Source: Bacteroidota bacterium (GTDB taxonomy: Bacteria > Bacteroidota > Bacteroidia > Bacteroidales > F082). Taken from it: a stretch of DNA of 64,000 nucleotides. The notes under the pieces were generated by a model. It saw nothing but the letters and a program-made list of their open reading frames with translations. It was not told the DNA's origin and did no database searches. The position numbers were made by a program, and so were the translations under genes. Each line of letters opens with the position of its first letter. Positions within the stretch are counted from its first letter, which is position 1. Shown here in pieces: positions 8,589-18,078 of the stretch. The stretch lies in contig JAERTD010000028.1 in NCBI GenBank assembly GCA_016845175.1, positions 153,062-217,061 of the forward strand, written 5' to 3'.

Positions 8589-11500
8589 TTAAACCCACTT
8601 AATCAATGGGAAGTCCATGCGATGCGACAACATATCACTTTTAGGAAATATCCTGAAAGTATAGTCAAAGACGCCTGAATTCTGAAGTGGGAAACTACAG
8701 GAGAATGAAGCTGCTCCATCCTTATAACCCTGTGGTTGAAGTTCCTGTTTGAAAACAACTTCTTTTACTTCTCCATCTACCTTATTGCCCATCAGTATTT
8801 CTACTCCCAAATCATCAATTACCAGGCCGGGGATGTTGAGGTTTACCTCAGCCAGAAATAGATTACCGTATTCGATGGCACCTGTTTCAACATCAGGAAT
8901 GATAAGTGATGCGACACCAATGGCATCCCATGCATCACTAACTTTCTTCTTCCAGGCTACAAGTTCCCTGGCTTTTAAATAGGCATTGGAATAGAATTGC
9001 TTCTTGTTGTCAAATAGCTTTTGGTAAAACAGGCGGTAGTAGTCATCAACCATGCGCTGCATGGTAAAGTGTGGGGCAATTTCGGCAATGGTTTTTTTAA
9101 TGTGAGAAACCCATTTTACGGGAACTGCGTCCTCATTTTGATTGTAATAAGATTTGGCAATCTCACCTTCTAAGGTGTTGTAGATGATCTCTGCATCCAA
9201 CTCATCCTGATACTGCTGGTTGGTATATGATCGGGCTTCGTCTATGGCCCATCCCGCGCCAGGTAGGTAACCTTCCGCCCACCAACCGTCAAGTACACTA
9301 AAGTTAGCTACTCCATTCATCACAGCCTTTTCTCCACTGGTACCTGAAGCTTCAAGAGGTCGGGTAGGGGTGTTCAGCCAGATATCTACACCACTGGTGA
9401 GGAGTTTGCCCAGAGTCATGTCGTAGTTTTCCAGAAACAGAATTTTACCTGCAAAAGCAGGCATCTTAGAAACTTCAATAATTCTCTTGATTAAGTCCTG
9501 ACCAGCTTTGTCGTTTGGATGGGCTTTTCCGGCGAAAACGAAGAAAATGGGTCTTTTGGACTTGTTGATAATCTTTTCTAAGCGTCCTAGATTGGTAAAT
9601 AGCAGATGAGCCCTCTTATAGGTGGCAAATCGCCTGGCAAAACCAATGATTAAGGCCTCTTTTTTCAGTTTTCTCAAAGACTCCAATATAAACTTTGGGT
9701 TTTCCTGCCTGACCGTAAGATCTGTTTTGAGTTTTTCTTTTATCTGCTTGACTAGTTTCGCCTTAAGCAACAACCTGTGTTGCCAGATGGTTTTATCCGG
9801 AACCTCATAAATTCTTTTCCAGAAATCAGAATTGGGTTGATTCTCTTCAAATCCTTTTCCAAAGGTTTCACGATATAGTTTCTGCCATATGGGGTCCGTC
9901 CATGTGAAATAATGAACGCCATTGGTAACATGTCCAATATGAAGTTCATCCATAAAGTAACCCGGGTAGAGCCCCTGAAACATTTCTCTGGACACACGCC
10001 CATGAATTCGGCTAACCCCATTTACTTCACGTGATAGTTTGGCGGCCAGCACGCTCATTGAAAATTTTTCAGAGTTATTATTTGGATGAAATCTTCCCAG
10101 ACCAATAAAATTTTCCCATGATAAAGAGAATATATTGCTAAAATGTGACAGATAAGCCCTTATGTAGTGCTCTTCGAAACTGTCATGACCAGCGGGTACA
10201 GGCGTGTGAGTGGTGAAAAGTGAAGTGGCACGTACAACTTCTGATGCCAAATCAAAGTCCATCTTCTCATCTTCCATGAGATTTTTAATGCGCTCGAGTC
10301 CACTGAAAGCTGAATGCCCTTCATTGCTGTGAAAAATATCAGGATTCAGTGCCAGTTCTTTAATGAGTCGCACACCACCAAGACCCAGAACCATTTCCTG
10401 TTTGAGTCGGTTTTCATTGTCTCCTCCGTAGAGCTGATGAGTGATATAGCGATCTTCATGGTTGTTGTCATCTAAATCTGTATCCAGCAAAAATAATGGA
10501 ATACGGCCCACATTAACCTGCCATGCTTTGGCTTTCACAGTTCTCCCTGGTAAAGCTATTTTAACACTAACCCACTCGCCGTTTTCATCTCTGACGGGTA
10601 ATACAGGAATTTGTGTGAATTTCTGAACATGGTATTCTGACACCTGATCCCCATGATAGGAAAGAGATTGTTTGAAGTAACCATGACGGTATAATAGGCC
10701 AATACCGAACAAATTTTTATTGGAGTCGCTGGCTTGTTTGAGGTAGTCGCCGGCCAATATGCCCAAGCCACCTGAGTAAATTTTTAGACTGGTATGTAAG
10801 CCATACTCCATGCTGAAATAGGCCACTTTATCTGCTGGTTTATCGTCGGCTTGTTTCATATAGGCTTTAAAATTGCCATATACCTTTTCCAACAAATTCA
10901 TAAAAACCTTATCCTCCAGCAGCCTTTTAATATCTTTCGATGAGAATGATTCAATGAGTCTCACAGGATTCTGCTCATACTCTGCCCACCTCTTGGGATC
11001 AATACTTGAAAACAGCTGTGTGGCTTCATCATTCCACGACCACCATAGATTAAAAGCCAATTCTTTCAGAGGTTCAAGATTCTCAGGTAATTTTGGTTGT
11101 ACAAGAATCTTTTTCCAGTCGGGTCGGTCATCCCTGATTTGAGCACCCACTCTTGTGGTGGATGGGATGTGCAGACTAGGAATTAATGACTTTCGATCGC
11201 TTAATTTTTTATTGGATAAACTCCAGGATTCAAAATAGAAATCGGACAATTTTTCCCAGAGCAACTCCAGATAAACTTCCTGGGTTTCTGCGATGGTTTT
11301 ATCCAGATTGTCCTGTTCATTAATGAGTATGCTCATGCGCTGTTCAATGCGATTAATGGCATCCTCATCATTGTGCTCTAGCCTCTCAATGACATCTACA
11401 GCATGGTGTTTGATGCTAGAGTTGCTATTTACCCATGCGCCAAATCCAGCGACTGAAGTTGTTAAGGTTGGAATTTTAAAAGCAATACTTTCCAATGGTG

Positions 11501-12794
11501 TATAGCCCCAGGGCTCATAATAGGATGGGAACACACTGAGGTCAAACCCAATCAGAAAATCATAATAGGATAAATTAATTACCCCATCCTCTTCATTAAG
11601 ATAGGCAGGAACGAACAATAGATGAACAGAATCCTCAGGACGGTTCATTAGGCCATTCTCAATCGCGGCTTTTAACACAGGGTCGTAATCAGGATTCTGT
11701 AAAATATGGGTTGAATGGCTGCCGTAACTAATATCCTCGTGGTATCCATTAATCGGTCCGCTATGTCCGGAAGGAACAGCAATAAATGCCACCAGCTTTT
11801 TATCGGAAGTATAGCTTTTATTAAGCTTTCCAAGGGCTTTGATGAACAAATCAATGCCTTTATTGCGAAACTCATAGCGGCCACTGTTGATGACCAGTAA
11901 ACTGTCATCTGCGTAAGTAGTTCCCGTTACCTTCTGTGCTACCAAAAGGGCTTGCTTTCTTGCCTTCTTCCGTTTTGCGCCAAAAGTTCTTCCCTTAGGA
12001 ACAAATCCTTTTTCAAATCCATTGATGGTAATCACATCAGGCTCTTTACCTAGGAACTGTTTACATTCTTTGGCTGTGATGCTGCTCACTGTGGTGAAAG
12101 CATCAGCATGTTGTGCAGCCAGGGATTCAAGGGAGTTTTTGCTAACCACATTAAATTCTCTGGCCAGATGGTCTGGATTGTAGGTTTCCAGATTCTCATA
12201 AAGTGCAAAACCATTACCTGCAATGGAGCGCCCCAACACAGTGGCGTGGGTGGTAAAGGCGGTTCCAATGTGAGGTGCCTTATGATTCAGATAAAGTACT
12301 CCTGTCCCCGTCATCCATTCATGAAAATGGGCTACAACATTTTTGTCGCTTAGATAGTAGGAAGTGAAATCTTCAATGAGCTGACCAGCAGCATAGCCAA
12401 ACATGGCGGATTCAATATAGTCCCATTCGCCACTCAGGGAGTCAAGTTTGTGGGTTTCCCATAATTTGGTAAAAATTTCATCTTTTTTGCTGAATAAAGG
12501 TGTGAAGTCAACCAATATCACCAAAGGTTTGCCTTCAATATTCCATCTTCCAACCCTGAGTTTTAATCCTTTCACATTGGCTTCAGCTACCCATTCTCTG
12601 AACAAGGTGGTATCTTCTATGAAGTCCGGATTCTCTGACGTGCCTTTCCAGACATCAGGACCCACTAATATATAGTTGTTGTCGTATTCGTTGACTATGC
12701 TTTTCGCTTTCGTTGATAATACGGTGTAGATTCCACCAATTTTATTACAGATTTCCCAGCTGGTTTCAAATACAAAGTCTGGTAAATTATTCAT
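8589..12794 (-). CDS. Glycogen synthase (GT3)-alpha-glucan phosphorylase (GT35) fusion
   Basis: This 1401-residue protein joins two opposing activities of glycogen metabolism. Residues 1 to about 555 resemble eukaryotic-type glycogen synthase (GT3): start FETSWEICNKIGGIYTVL, and donor-site motif PSYYEPWGYTPLE near 425. Residues about 575-690 match the N-terminal domain of the short alpha-glucan phosphorylase family (DUF3417; FNLWWSWNDEA), followed by the GT35 catalytic region. The PLP-binding Lys is near 1153 in SGEKAVMNG. A beta-rich C-terminal extension closes the protein. It is the last gene of a glycogen cluster but has its own strong promoter. The fusion is known in Bacteroidota. How synthesis and phosphorolysis are balanced is not evident from the sequence. 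Confidence 0.9.
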   Translation of the reverse strand: MNNLPDFVFETSWEICNKIGGIYTVLSTKAKSIVNEYDNNYILVGPDVWKGTSENPDFIEDTTLFREWVAEANVKGLKLRVGRWNIEGKPLVILVDFTPLFSKKDEIFTKLWETHKLDSLSGEWDYIESAMFGYAAGQLIEDFTSYYLSDKNVVAHFHEWMTGTGVLYLNHKAPHIGTAFTTHATVLGRSIAGNGFALYENLETYNPDHLAREFNVVSKNSLESLAAQHADAFTTVSSITAKECKQFLGKEPDVITINGFEKGFVPKGRTFGAKRKKARKQALLVAQKVTGTTYADDSLLVINSGRYEFRNKGIDLFIKALGKLNKSYTSDKKLVAFIAVPSGHSGPINGYHEDISYGSHSTHILQNPDYDPVLKAAIENGLMNRPEDSVHLLFVPAYLNEEDGVINLSYYDFLIGFDLSVFPSYYEPWGYTPLESIAFKIPTLTTSVAGFGAWVNSNSSIKHHAVDVIERLEHNDEDAINRIEQRMSILINEQDNLDKTIAETQEVYLELLWEKLSDFYFESWSLSNKKLSDRKSLIPSLHIPSTTRVGAQIRDDRPDWKKILVQPKLPENLEPLKELAFNLWWSWNDEATQLFSSIDPKRWAEYEQNPVRLIESFSSKDIKRLLEDKVFMNLLEKVYGNFKAYMKQADDKPADKVAYFSMEYGLHTSLKIYSGGLGILAGDYLKQASDSNKNLFGIGLLYRHGYFKQSLSYHGDQVSEYHVQKFTQIPVLPVRDENGEWVSVKIALPGRTVKAKAWQVNVGRIPLFLLDTDLDDNNHEDRYITHQLYGGDNENRLKQEMVLGLGGVRLIKELALNPDIFHSNEGHSAFSGLERIKNLMEDEKMDFDLASEVVRATSLFTTHTPVPAGHDSFEEHYIRAYLSHFSNIFSLSWENFIGLGRFHPNNNSEKFSMSVLAAKLSREVNGVSRIHGRVSREMFQGLYPGYFMDELHIGHVTNGVHYFTWTDPIWQKLYRETFGKGFEENQPNSDFWKRIYEVPDKTIWQHRLLLKAKLVKQIKEKLKTDLTVRQENPKFILESLRKLKKEALIIGFARRFATYKRAHLLFTNLGRLEKIINKSKRPIFFVFAGKAHPNDKAGQDLIKRIIEVSKMPAFAGKILFLENYDMTLGKLLTSGVDIWLNTPTRPLEASGTSGEKAVMNGVANFSVLDGWWAEGYLPGAGWAIDEARSYTNQQYQDELDAEIIYNTLEGEIAKSYYNQNEDAVPVKWVSHIKKTIAEIAPHFTMQRMVDDYYRLFYQKLFDNKKQFYSNAYLKARELVAWKKKVSDAWDAIGVASLIIPDVETGAIEYGNLFLAEVNLNIPGLVIDDLGVEILMGNKVDGEVKEVVFKQELQPQGYKDGAASFSCSFPLQNSGVFDYTFRIFPKSDMLSHRMDFPLIKWV

Positions 12795-12839
12795 CTATTC
12801 TAGTGTTTTAATTCTTATAATTCTTGAAAAAGGAAGTGG

Positions 12840-12871
12840 CAAACATACAAATTCATTGGTTTCATTTCAAA
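12840..12871 (-). promoter_or_regulatory. Promoter (-33/-7) of the GT3-GT35 fusion gene
   Basis: The minus strand carries TTTG (12868-12871), 20 nt of spacer, then TATGTTTG (12840-12847). This matches the Bacteroidota -33 TTTG and -7 TAnnTTTG elements. The start codon lies about 45 nt downstream. Confidence 0.6.
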
Positions 12872-12945
12872 GCCCGATTGAAATGTCCCGTGAATAACTA
12901 TATTGTGCCGCTAATCGACAGAACAACAGGTGTATGCGTCTATTG

Positions 12946-12960
12946 TTGCTAGTCTAGCAA
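12946..12960. promoter_or_regulatory. Possible operator: 7-bp palindrome
   Basis: TTGCTAG-T-CTAGCAA is a perfect inverted repeat with a 1-nt centre. It lies about 75 nt upstream of the -33 element of the GT3-GT35 gene, in the 238-nt gap after the GH57 gene. It could bind a regulator of alpha-glucan metabolism, but nothing ties it to a known protein and chance is possible. Confidence 0.3.
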
Positions 12961-13032
12961 AGGATAATTGTTTACTGAAAATATCAAAAGTTTAGTTCGG
13001 ATCACCATTCTTGTTTAAGTGCTCTAGAGGTA

Positions 13033-14607
13033 CTACCCGAACATATTTTTGAATTTGTTTTCAATTTGTTGTCTGTACTTTTTGATATCGCTCTTTTTAA
13101 CTTTTTTTAATTCCGACTCAATGCTGTCATACTGAGCTTTTGCTCTTTTACCAAGATTTGGGATCACCTTTTCCCTGATTTCTGTTTCGGCATCTTTCAT
13201 GGCAATGGTTAATTCATCAATGGGGATGTCTTTGATGAGTTTTTTAACAGCAGTATTGGAAAGATCTTTGATATCCTCAAATTTCAGGTCCTTACTCTTC
13301 GAAAGGGTCTTTTTAACCTTTCTGGCAGTGGAAGTGGCTTGTTTTCTTGCCAATTTCTCTGCCTGGTCAGTTAAATCTGAAAAAGCACTTTTCAATCCTT
13401 CTATTTCTGGTTTTGATGAACCACTGGCTTGCTCAACCCTGATGATGAAATCGGACAATACATTCATATAATTGATAAATGCGTCATATGGTGTGCTGTA
13501 GGGATTAAAATATCGATGCACATCACCATCTGAGAACCATTTTGTACACATATAATAAAAATGGTCTGAGGTCTGTAGATACATCCAATCTTTCATAATC
13601 TCTGCATCATCACATTTTGTGATCAAGCTATTCAGATCGTACAATTTGCCAAAGGCTTCATCCTGAAGATCATTACCAAGCCAGGCTGTAAGATCTCGTT
13701 CTTCATCAGCCCAGGAAATGGGATTGGGTACTTGTATGGAGGAGACTGGCTGTAGCTTTTCACCCAGTTCAGCAGGAGTTGCAAAAGTAAATCCCGTATT
13801 GGAAAATACTGCTTCCGGTAATTTCTTCATGAAATCAAAGATTCCCGTTTCTTTCCACTGATGTTCACCAAAAGTTTCGTAATCCATGAAAAGATTAACC
13901 ACTTCTTCTTTTTCATCAACTTGATTGAGCCAGTCGGTAAACTTATCAGGAGTTAATGGCCAACCTTCCCAGCTTTGTTGTGAGAAACGGAATGCGATAT
14001 CATCACTTAACCTGAAGTTTTTGAGCAATAGCTTTAACTTAGGGTTGATGGCATTGGTATACATGAAATTTGGACTTCTCCACCCAAGCACATGTTTGGC
14101 TCCCTCAGTGAGCATTACTTTATATCCCATGTCGGCTACAGAGGCGCCAATTTCATCAGAATAGATCAGCTCTGTATTTCTAAAGGTTGTTGGTTTCTGG
14201 CCAAAAGTGTTTTCGATTTTATTCGCATGCATTTCTACCTGCTGCTTAAACTCTGCCTCGTTTTTAAGAGATACCAAAGAATGGGCGTAAGTTTCAGCCA
14301 AAAATTCGACGTTTCCTGTGGCTGCCAGCTCCTTGAAGCTATCGATTACAGAGGGCGCATAGGCTTCGAATTGCTCCAATGCCATGCCGGATATTGAAAA
14401 GCTTACTTTAAAAGCAGATCCATATTCACGAATCAATTCCAGCAGAAGCTTGTTCATGGGTAAATAGCTCTTTTCGGCTACCCTTCTCATGATAAAGCTG
14501 TTGTTGTAACTGTCAAAATAGTCATGTTTGTTGGCAATGTCGAAAAAACGATAGGTTCTTAAACGAAAGGGTTGGTGAACCTGGAAATAGAAACAAATAG
14601 ATTTCAT
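13033..14607 (-). CDS. Glycoside hydrolase family 57 (alpha-amylase/branching-type)
   Basis: The 524-residue protein starts with the GH57 signature FYFQVHQPFRLR (motif 1). It has the nucleophile-bearing strand FRNTELIYSDE (about residues 143-153) and FMDYETFGEHQW (about 240-251), which carries the expected acid/base Asp. GH57 enzymes cleave or rearrange alpha-1,4/1,6-glucans; which activity applies cannot be told from sequence alone. After the catalytic region, a lysine-rich helical tail (about 400-524) looks like a coiled coil. There is no signal peptide, so it acts in the cytoplasm. It lies 46 nt after the GT4 gene, inside the glycogen cluster. Confidence 0.88.
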   Translation of the reverse strand: MKSICFYFQVHQPFRLRTYRFFDIANKHDYFDSYNNSFIMRRVAEKSYLPMNKLLLELIREYGSAFKVSFSISGMALEQFEAYAPSVIDSFKELAATGNVEFLAETYAHSLVSLKNEAEFKQQVEMHANKIENTFGQKPTTFRNTELIYSDEIGASVADMGYKVMLTEGAKHVLGWRSPNFMYTNAINPKLKLLLKNFRLSDDIAFRFSQQSWEGWPLTPDKFTDWLNQVDEKEEVVNLFMDYETFGEHQWKETGIFDFMKKLPEAVFSNTGFTFATPAELGEKLQPVSSIQVPNPISWADEERDLTAWLGNDLQDEAFGKLYDLNSLITKCDDAEIMKDWMYLQTSDHFYYMCTKWFSDGDVHRYFNPYSTPYDAFINYMNVLSDFIIRVEQASGSSKPEIEGLKSAFSDLTDQAEKLARKQATSTARKVKKTLSKSKDLKFEDIKDLSNTAVKKLIKDIPIDELTIAMKDAETEIREKVIPNLGKRAKAQYDSIESELKKVKKSDIKKYRQQIENKFKNMFG

Positions 14608-14653
14608 ATGTGTTGTTGTTATAGACTTTAATTTAGGTTATTTTGGTTTGGGA

Positions 14654-15940
14654 TTATTTACTCATCAGTGGTTCATACACTTGTTTGACTTTAAGAGCCG
14701 CTTTTTCCCATTTAAGATTTTCAACTTCTACCTTACCATGCTTTTTAAACATGGATGAGAGCGCATCGTAATGACATAAGCCATAAATGGAATCCGCCAT
14801 GGCATCCACATCCCAAAAATCAATTTTTAAGGCATGTTCAAGTATCTCAGCTACTCCTGATTGTTTAGATATGACCACCGGAACATTAGACCGCATGGCT
14901 TCCAGAGGCACTATGCCAAAAGGTTCAGAAACCGATGGCATGACAAATACATCACTCAGAGCAAACATATTGGTCACGTCATTGCCTTTCAAGAAGCCTG
15001 TAAAATGAAAACGGTCAGCAATTCGAAGTTGTGCCACACGATCGATCATTTTATTGAGCATATCACCTGAACCGGCCATAACAAACCTTACATTTCTATC
15101 CCTTTGCAGGATTTTATGGGCAGCCTCGATGAAGTATTCAGGTCCTTTTTGGAAGGTAACCCTGCCAAGAAAGGTGACCACTTTTTCTTTCAGATTCTTT
15201 TTGATATCGGCAATTTCACTGGTTACATTCTGATCAACAGCATTGTGAACAGTGATTACCTTACCGGCATCAATACCATATTTTTCAATGACAATGCGAC
15301 GGGTCAGATCACTTACGGTAATTACCCGGTCGGCAGCTTCCATCCCTTGCTTTTCTATATCAAAAACCAGGGTATTCACGTTTTCACCGGTTCTGTCATA
15401 TTCTGTAGCATGCATATGAACCACCAAAGGTTTTCCTGATGTTTTCTTGGCGGCAATACCTGCAGGATAAGTCAACCAGTCGTGGGCATGGATAAGATCG
15501 AAATCTTCTTTGGCAGCCAATCCAGAACCTATGAGTGCCAGACGACTCACTTCTTCCATTAGGTTTACCCCATATTTTCCTGAAAAAACATAATTCTTTG
15601 AAAATACATTGCTGGTATAAGATTCTCCGGTTTTCTTATTCTTTTCAATAACATTAGAGAATTCCTCCGGATCAACATAAGGAATCACATTGGAGCCAAC
15701 CTCCATATATTTTATTTTACTCCAGTACTCGGCAAAGGACTCGTCCTTGAAGTCAAATTGGATATCACTCGCATTAACAAGCCTTAAAGCCGACTGGTCT
15801 TCATCACCATAGGCCTTAGGTACCACAAAGATCATTTCAACATCATGCTTGGATAATCCTTTGGTTAATCCAAAACATGCTGTTCCCAATCCCCCGGTAA
15901 TATGTGGTGGAAATTCCCACCCGAACATTAATATCCTCAT
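14654..15940 (-). CDS. Glycosyltransferase family 4 (glycogen synthase-like)
   Basis: This 428-residue GT-B fold enzyme begins MRILMFGWEFPPHITGGLG, the glycine-rich acceptor loop shared with bacterial glycogen/starch synthases. It has the donor-site motif SEPFGIVPLEAM (about residues 330-342) and HAHDWLTYPAG near 150. It likely transfers glucose from a nucleotide sugar to an alpha-glucan. Its start overlaps the stop of the debranching enzyme by 4 nt (ATGA), which implies translational coupling. Its substrate may differ from that of the GT3 domain encoded downstream. GT4 versus GT5 naming is uncertain. Confidence 0.85.
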   Translation of the reverse strand: MRILMFGWEFPPHITGGLGTACFGLTKGLSKHDVEMIFVVPKAYGDEDQSALRLVNASDIQFDFKDESFAEYWSKIKYMEVGSNVIPYVDPEEFSNVIEKNKKTGESYTSNVFSKNYVFSGKYGVNLMEEVSRLALIGSGLAAKEDFDLIHAHDWLTYPAGIAAKKTSGKPLVVHMHATEYDRTGENVNTLVFDIEKQGMEAADRVITVSDLTRRIVIEKYGIDAGKVITVHNAVDQNVTSEIADIKKNLKEKVVTFLGRVTFQKGPEYFIEAAHKILQRDRNVRFVMAGSGDMLNKMIDRVAQLRIADRFHFTGFLKGNDVTNMFALSDVFVMPSVSEPFGIVPLEAMRSNVPVVISKQSGVAEILEHALKIDFWDVDAMADSIYGLCHYDALSSMFKKHGKVEVENLKWEKAALKVKQVYEPLMSK

Positions 15941-17937
15941 GACTTGACCTTTCTTTTGAGGGTTGTTTTCTTTGATTTTCCTTTTGTTTGAGGCTCAGCA
16001 GCTTCCTTTAACATACTGTCAATTCTTAATAGTTCGGCGACACTCCAAGCCTGTGAAATGGCACCCCCTCCGCTATAAGGTGGATCCCCGTTATATATTT
16101 CAGATATGGTTCCTATCCCTTTGATATTCATTTCTTCTTCAAAACCAGTGTGCAATGACCGGATGAAATCTGCGCCTTGTGTTCCGTGAAGTTTTAGATA
16201 GGCTTCAGCGAATGCTCCCAGCAACCAGGTCCATACGGTGCCCTGATGGTAGGCATTGTCACGCTGACTCTGATCCCCTTCATATTTTCCTTTGTACAAT
16301 GCGTTTTTGGGTGATAGGGATCTCAAGCCTCTGGAAGTAAGTAATTCACTCTGTACCTTGTCGATGACACCATGTTGTTTGTTCTCACTGATGGGACTAT
16401 GAGGCATCGAAACCGCAAAGATCATATTGGGCCTTACTGACCAATCTTTGTATTCACCATCCACATAATCTGCCAAATAGCGTTTGTTTGCATCCCAGAA
16501 AACTTCTTCGTAGGATTGCTCAATAATGCCAGGCCATTTCTCCCATTTCTTAATGAAAGTCTTGTCATCTGCAGCTGCGGCTAATTCCAGACTAAACATA
16601 ATGGCATTATACCATAAGGCATTTATTTCAACTGCATAGCCAATTCTTGGAGTCACGGGTTTACCATGAACTATGGCATCCATCCAGGTAAGCGCCTTAC
16701 CATGTTCACCTGCCCAAACGAGACCGTTATCATGCATTTTAATGTTGTAGTGCGTACCTTTTCTAAAATGATCCAGTATGCCCTTCATTTTGCTGCCGTA
16801 TTCTTTCCAGATGCTTTTTTTGTCCTTCACTTGCCTGGCATATTGTTGCATGGCCCAGAAAAACCATAAGGAAGAATCCACCGAATTGTAAGCCCGCTCT
16901 TTACCATGTCCCACATTGGGGAATAGACCATCTTTCAATTCACCCAGCATGGTTTTGACTACATCCTTGAATTTTTTGTGGTCCGGACGCGTAAGGGTGA
17001 GGCCGGGCAAAGCAATAAATGTATCTCTTCCCCATCTTCCAAACCAGGGGTAACCTGCAATAATCTCTGATTTGTTATTAATCTTAACGATAAACTCTTC
17101 TCCTGCATTGGTGAGGCAATTCAGAAATCCGTCGCGCGGTACACGTTTTTTTACTTCAGCATTAAATTGTCTTTTAAAACCAGCAGCTTTTTTCTCTTCA
17201 AGTCCTGCAGAAATCACAACTGATTCGCCCTTCTTAAGATTTAGTTCAAAAAAACCGGGAACATAAAGGTCTTCTTTAAAGTCATATCCCCTTTCTTTCT
17301 CTCTGATATACTCTATATTATAATACCAATCGGGGCTGTGATAGTAGTTTGCCTTCTTCGAAAACTGCATATACACCCTCGAATAGCCTTTATACATCTG
17401 CCAACTGGCACCATTTTCAGCTTCCCTGTATTTGTTTTCCACAAACACATTGGCTTTAGATAATGAATGTATACTTCTGTATGCTAAAAAAGGCTTTAGT
17501 TTAAGTACCACTGATTCGCTGGCATCTTCAAGTGTATAACGGATCAGGATTCGGTTTTCTCTTTTGGCAAAAATATATTCCTTGGAAAAGATGGTTTTCC
17601 CAAGTCGATAAACCAGTTTGGGATTAGGCTCCGTGCTAAAATCCCGAATGTATTTATGCCCTTTTGGGTTTAATACACCCCCGGGATACATTTGCATGCT
17701 CAGATGAAAGTCGAAATTATTAATGCTTAAAGTTTCGTCTAGTGTTGACAGCAATATGTGATTGTTGTTATCAATGAGCGGTTGGGGTACTGCCAACAGA
17801 CCATGATATTTTCTGGTATTGGTAAAGATAATCGTCGAGCTGGCATAGGCGCCTGCACGATTGGTCCTTAACAATTCCCTGTCCAGAGAATAATTCAAGT
17901 TGATCAATTGGTTTTTGTCGAAGTCTATATAACTCAT
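15937..17937 (-). CDS. Amylo-alpha-1,6-glucosidase (glycogen debranching enzyme)
   Basis: This 666-residue protein has an N-terminal beta-sandwich domain of the bacterial/archaeal GDE type (about 1-270, with RTNRAGAYASSTI). An (alpha/alpha)6 catalytic domain follows: WFGRWGRDTFIALPG near 310, GLVWAGE near 408, and YHQGTVWTWLLGAF near 565. It removes alpha-1,6 branch glucose from glycogen or limit dextrins. The C-terminus is very basic (KGKSKKTTLKRKVKS). It is the first gene of the glycogen cluster, has its own -7 element and is divergent from the S9 peptidase gene. There is no signal peptide. Confidence 0.9.
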   Translation of the reverse strand: MSYIDFDKNQLINLNYSLDRELLRTNRAGAYASSTIIFTNTRKYHGLLAVPQPLIDNNNHILLSTLDETLSINNFDFHLSMQMYPGGVLNPKGHKYIRDFSTEPNPKLVYRLGKTIFSKEYIFAKRENRILIRYTLEDASESVVLKLKPFLAYRSIHSLSKANVFVENKYREAENGASWQMYKGYSRVYMQFSKKANYYHSPDWYYNIEYIREKERGYDFKEDLYVPGFFELNLKKGESVVISAGLEEKKAAGFKRQFNAEVKKRVPRDGFLNCLTNAGEEFIVKINNKSEIIAGYPWFGRWGRDTFIALPGLTLTRPDHKKFKDVVKTMLGELKDGLFPNVGHGKERAYNSVDSSLWFFWAMQQYARQVKDKKSIWKEYGSKMKGILDHFRKGTHYNIKMHDNGLVWAGEHGKALTWMDAIVHGKPVTPRIGYAVEINALWYNAIMFSLELAAAADDKTFIKKWEKWPGIIEQSYEEVFWDANKRYLADYVDGEYKDWSVRPNMIFAVSMPHSPISENKQHGVIDKVQSELLTSRGLRSLSPKNALYKGKYEGDQSQRDNAYHQGTVWTWLLGAFAEAYLKLHGTQGADFIRSLHTGFEEEMNIKGIGTISEIYNGDPPYSGGGAISQAWSVAELLRIDSMLKEAAEPQTKGKSKKTTLKRKVKS

Positions 17938-17981
17938 AACCTATACTTTATGCAGATGTTGGAGGTGTAGTTTTGAATGTG

Positions 17982-17989
17982 CAAAACTA
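17982..17989 (-). promoter_or_regulatory. -7 promoter element of the glycogen cluster
   Basis: TAGTTTTG on the minus strand matches TAnnTTTG, 44 nt upstream of the debranching enzyme start. It faces away from the promoter of the divergent S9 peptidase gene. Confidence 0.45.
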
Positions 17990-18046
17990 CTGCAATTTAG
18001 TGATTTAGCTAAACTTTTACAAAAATTAATAATTCCTTAAAATATG

Positions 18047-18054
18047 TAACTTTG
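18047..18054 (+). promoter_or_regulatory. -7 promoter element of the S9 peptidase gene
   Basis: TAACTTTG matches TAnnTTTG and lies 24 nt upstream of the ATG at 18079, giving a very short leader. The same octamer precedes smpB in this window. Confidence 0.5.
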
Positions 18055-18078
18055 CTCTAAACCTCTATCATCCTGTTT

